DNA from: QNBT01 sp964563335
Lineage (GTDB): Bacteria > Planctomycetota > Phycisphaerae > Sedimentisphaerales > Anaerohalosphaeraceae
Direction: 5' to 3'
DNA length: 15,538 nucleotides
NCBI GenBank assembly: GCA_964563335.1
Contig: CAZLWL010000058.1
Coordinates: forward strand, 1 to 15,538
A model generated the notes under the pieces. It was not told the DNA's origin. It ran no database searches and saw only the letters and a list, made by a program, of their open reading frames with translations. Numbering within the stretch: position 1 is the stretch's first letter; the number at the start of each line of letters is the position of its first letter. The position numbers were made by a program, and so were the translations under genes. Below are positions 14,748-15,538 of this stretch, one piece after another.

Positions 14748-14771
14748 AAACAGCCACATGGCGCTGTAGTA
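14671..14771. mobile_element. MITE-like element with 11-bp inverted repeats and TA duplication
   Basis: CTACAGCGCCA (14673-14683) is matched perfectly by TGGCGCTGTAG (14759-14769), and both ends are flanked by TA (14671-14672 and 14770-14771), the target duplicated by IS630/Tc1-mariner elements. The core is 97 bp, far too short for a transposase. Inside are a 6-bp stem GTTTTT (14734-14739) with AAAAAC (14746-14751) and a 4-bp stem GCAT/ATGC (14720-14732). TTAT also occurs just outside both ends (14667-14670, 14772-14775), so a 4-bp duplication is an alternative reading. The whole unit could fold into one long hairpin. Confidence 0.7.
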
Positions 14772-14773
14772 TT

Positions 14774-15211
14774 ATGTCTACTCGACAAAAGTTTTGGATT
14801 TTTATGGCAGTGTTATGGGCTATGTTTACCGTTGCCTGTTGGGCCGCCAGCGCCAAAGATAAGGCGGCGGAACCGGATACTGGGACTGCGCCACGATTCA
14901 CGGTTGCCGAGGAGCAGCGCGATACTTTGGTGGGGCTTCAAGGCGTTTTTGTTATTTTCGAGGAGCTATCGCCAGAGGCAAGCCGGTATGGTTTGACAAA
15001 GCAAGCATTGCAAAACGATACGGAATTGCGACTTAGGCGAAACGGCATCAGGGTGCTTTCTGAAAAAGAAGTGCTCACTACACCAGGGGGTCCAATGCTT
15101 TATATAAATGTCAATATCAAGATTATTAGGGTAACACCCGCACAGCTTGATTTGGTGGAAAGAGAATATCCTATATTTAAGGTTCAACTCCCAAAAAGTT
15201 GGTTAGTTTGA
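14774..15211 (+). CDS. Exported or lipoprotein-like protein, possibly C-terminally truncated
   Basis: A 145-aa protein. The N-terminus (MSTRQKFWIFMAVLWAMFTV) is a basic start plus hydrophobic core. It could be cut near AWAASA or lipidated at Cys22 (TVAC, a poor lipobox). The mature part reads VGLQGVFVIFEELSPEA, then LTKQALQNDTELRLRRNGIRV and PGGPMLYINVNIKI, a pattern I associate with uncharacterised periplasmic proteins that normally continue for several tens of residues. Here the frame stops soon after, at KSWLV, so the C-terminal part may be missing or frameshifted. The ATG at 14774 lies two bases beyond the small inverted-repeat element and no ribosome site is visible, so the native upstream signals are probably displaced. 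A longer frame from 14705 would translate the element and is rejected. Confidence 0.6.
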   Translation: MSTRQKFWIFMAVLWAMFTVACWAASAKDKAAEPDTGTAPRFTVAEEQRDTLVGLQGVFVIFEELSPEASRYGLTKQALQNDTELRLRRNGIRVLSEKEVLTTPGGPMLYINVNIKIIRVTPAQLDLVEREYPIFKVQLPKSWLV

Positions 15212-15538
15212 GGTTAGTTTCTGGATTAAAGCCATGAAAAAGAGGGATTTATCGCATTTTGGGCACCAGCATATATGTGCTGTAATGGACGGTACCACCG
15301 AGGATACCGCCCAATGCTGTATGCCGCTATCGAGGCGCTCGGGTCGCTTCCCAGCGTTGCCCTATCCTCCCCGACAGCAGTAATATTATACCTATACATG
15401 CTGTTGCCTTAAAGCGTTAAATCCAAAAGACTTAAATCAAAATAACCCTTACTATCCACCAACTTTATTGGATGAGAACCAAGAATTTGTTGGCGGCACG
15501 GGTAGCAATCCTTATAATAATACTGTACATGTTTGCGG
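15212..15538 (+). other. Unresolved 327-bp tail with fragmentary frames
   Basis: Three short overlapping frames occur: 15234-15383 (49 codons, from ATG), 15275-15412 (45 codons, hydrophobic end) and one open from 15384 to the window end, which has no good start codon but reads like protein (NPYYPPTLLDENQEF, then Gly, Asn and Tyr-rich text). None can be named. This may be a decayed gene with frameshifts, or a gene that begins near here and continues past the window. Confidence 0.35.

Noticed and set aside
14671..14771. Integron attC site
   Set aside because: The ends lack the RYYYAAC and GTTRRRY core sites; TA flanks fit a transposon-like element better.
14705..14773. Upstream start of the exported protein
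   Set aside because: It would be translated from the small inverted-repeat element, and the ATG at 14774 gives a clean signal peptide.

Overview
The window looks like a scaffold from a bacterial metagenome-assembled genome, most likely a planctomycete of the Phycisphaerae type. That is an inference from three things: a PilM protein fused to a PilN-like part and followed by large, Gly/Arg-rich proteins in the PilO and PilP positions; spacers full of short tandem repeats (7-, 8-, 9-, 11-, 17- and 21-bp units); and roughly balanced base composition in the core genes. No rRNA, tRNA or CRISPR array was seen. A run of exactly 100 N (3720-3819) is an assembly gap.

Layout. Positions 1-3551 are a minus-strand housekeeping group read right to left: rplU (ribosomal protein bL21), a DUF2752 membrane protein, a lipoprotein that carries an in-frame repeat insertion, and serA (phosphoglycerate dehydrogenase, first step of serine synthesis) with a good promoter of its own. 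After the gap, 3820-9746 is a second minus-strand operon: a PilM-PilN fusion, a membrane-anchored protein in the PilO position, and a large Arg/Gly-rich protein in the PilP position that runs into the gap. A PilQ/GspD-type secretin would be expected next, but the gap hides it. The three proteins probably form the inner-membrane platform of a type IV pilus or type II secretion-like machine.

The plus strand begins at 9967 with mtaB, a radical-SAM tRNA methylthiotransferase. It shares a 220-bp divergent promoter region with pilM, where back-to-back -10 boxes overlap. From 11347 to the end the window is accessory in character: an 857-bp repeat-rich spacer; a 72-aa two-helix membrane protein; a 645-bp spacer with two perfect stem-loops and a run of 21-bp repeats; an A+T-rich gene for a 431-aa exported protein of unknown function, probably acquired; a truncated gene fragment; a 97-101-bp inverted-repeat element with TA duplications (a MITE of IS630/Tc1-mariner type); an exported or lipoprotein-like gene that starts two bases after that element; and an unresolved 327-bp tail.

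The most noteworthy items are the PilM-PilN fusion with its low-complexity partners, the small transposon-like element abutting a start codon, the 21-bp repeat run before an acquired exported gene, and the repeat insertion inside the lipoprotein gene. I do not see strong evidence for a complete new defence or mobile system.
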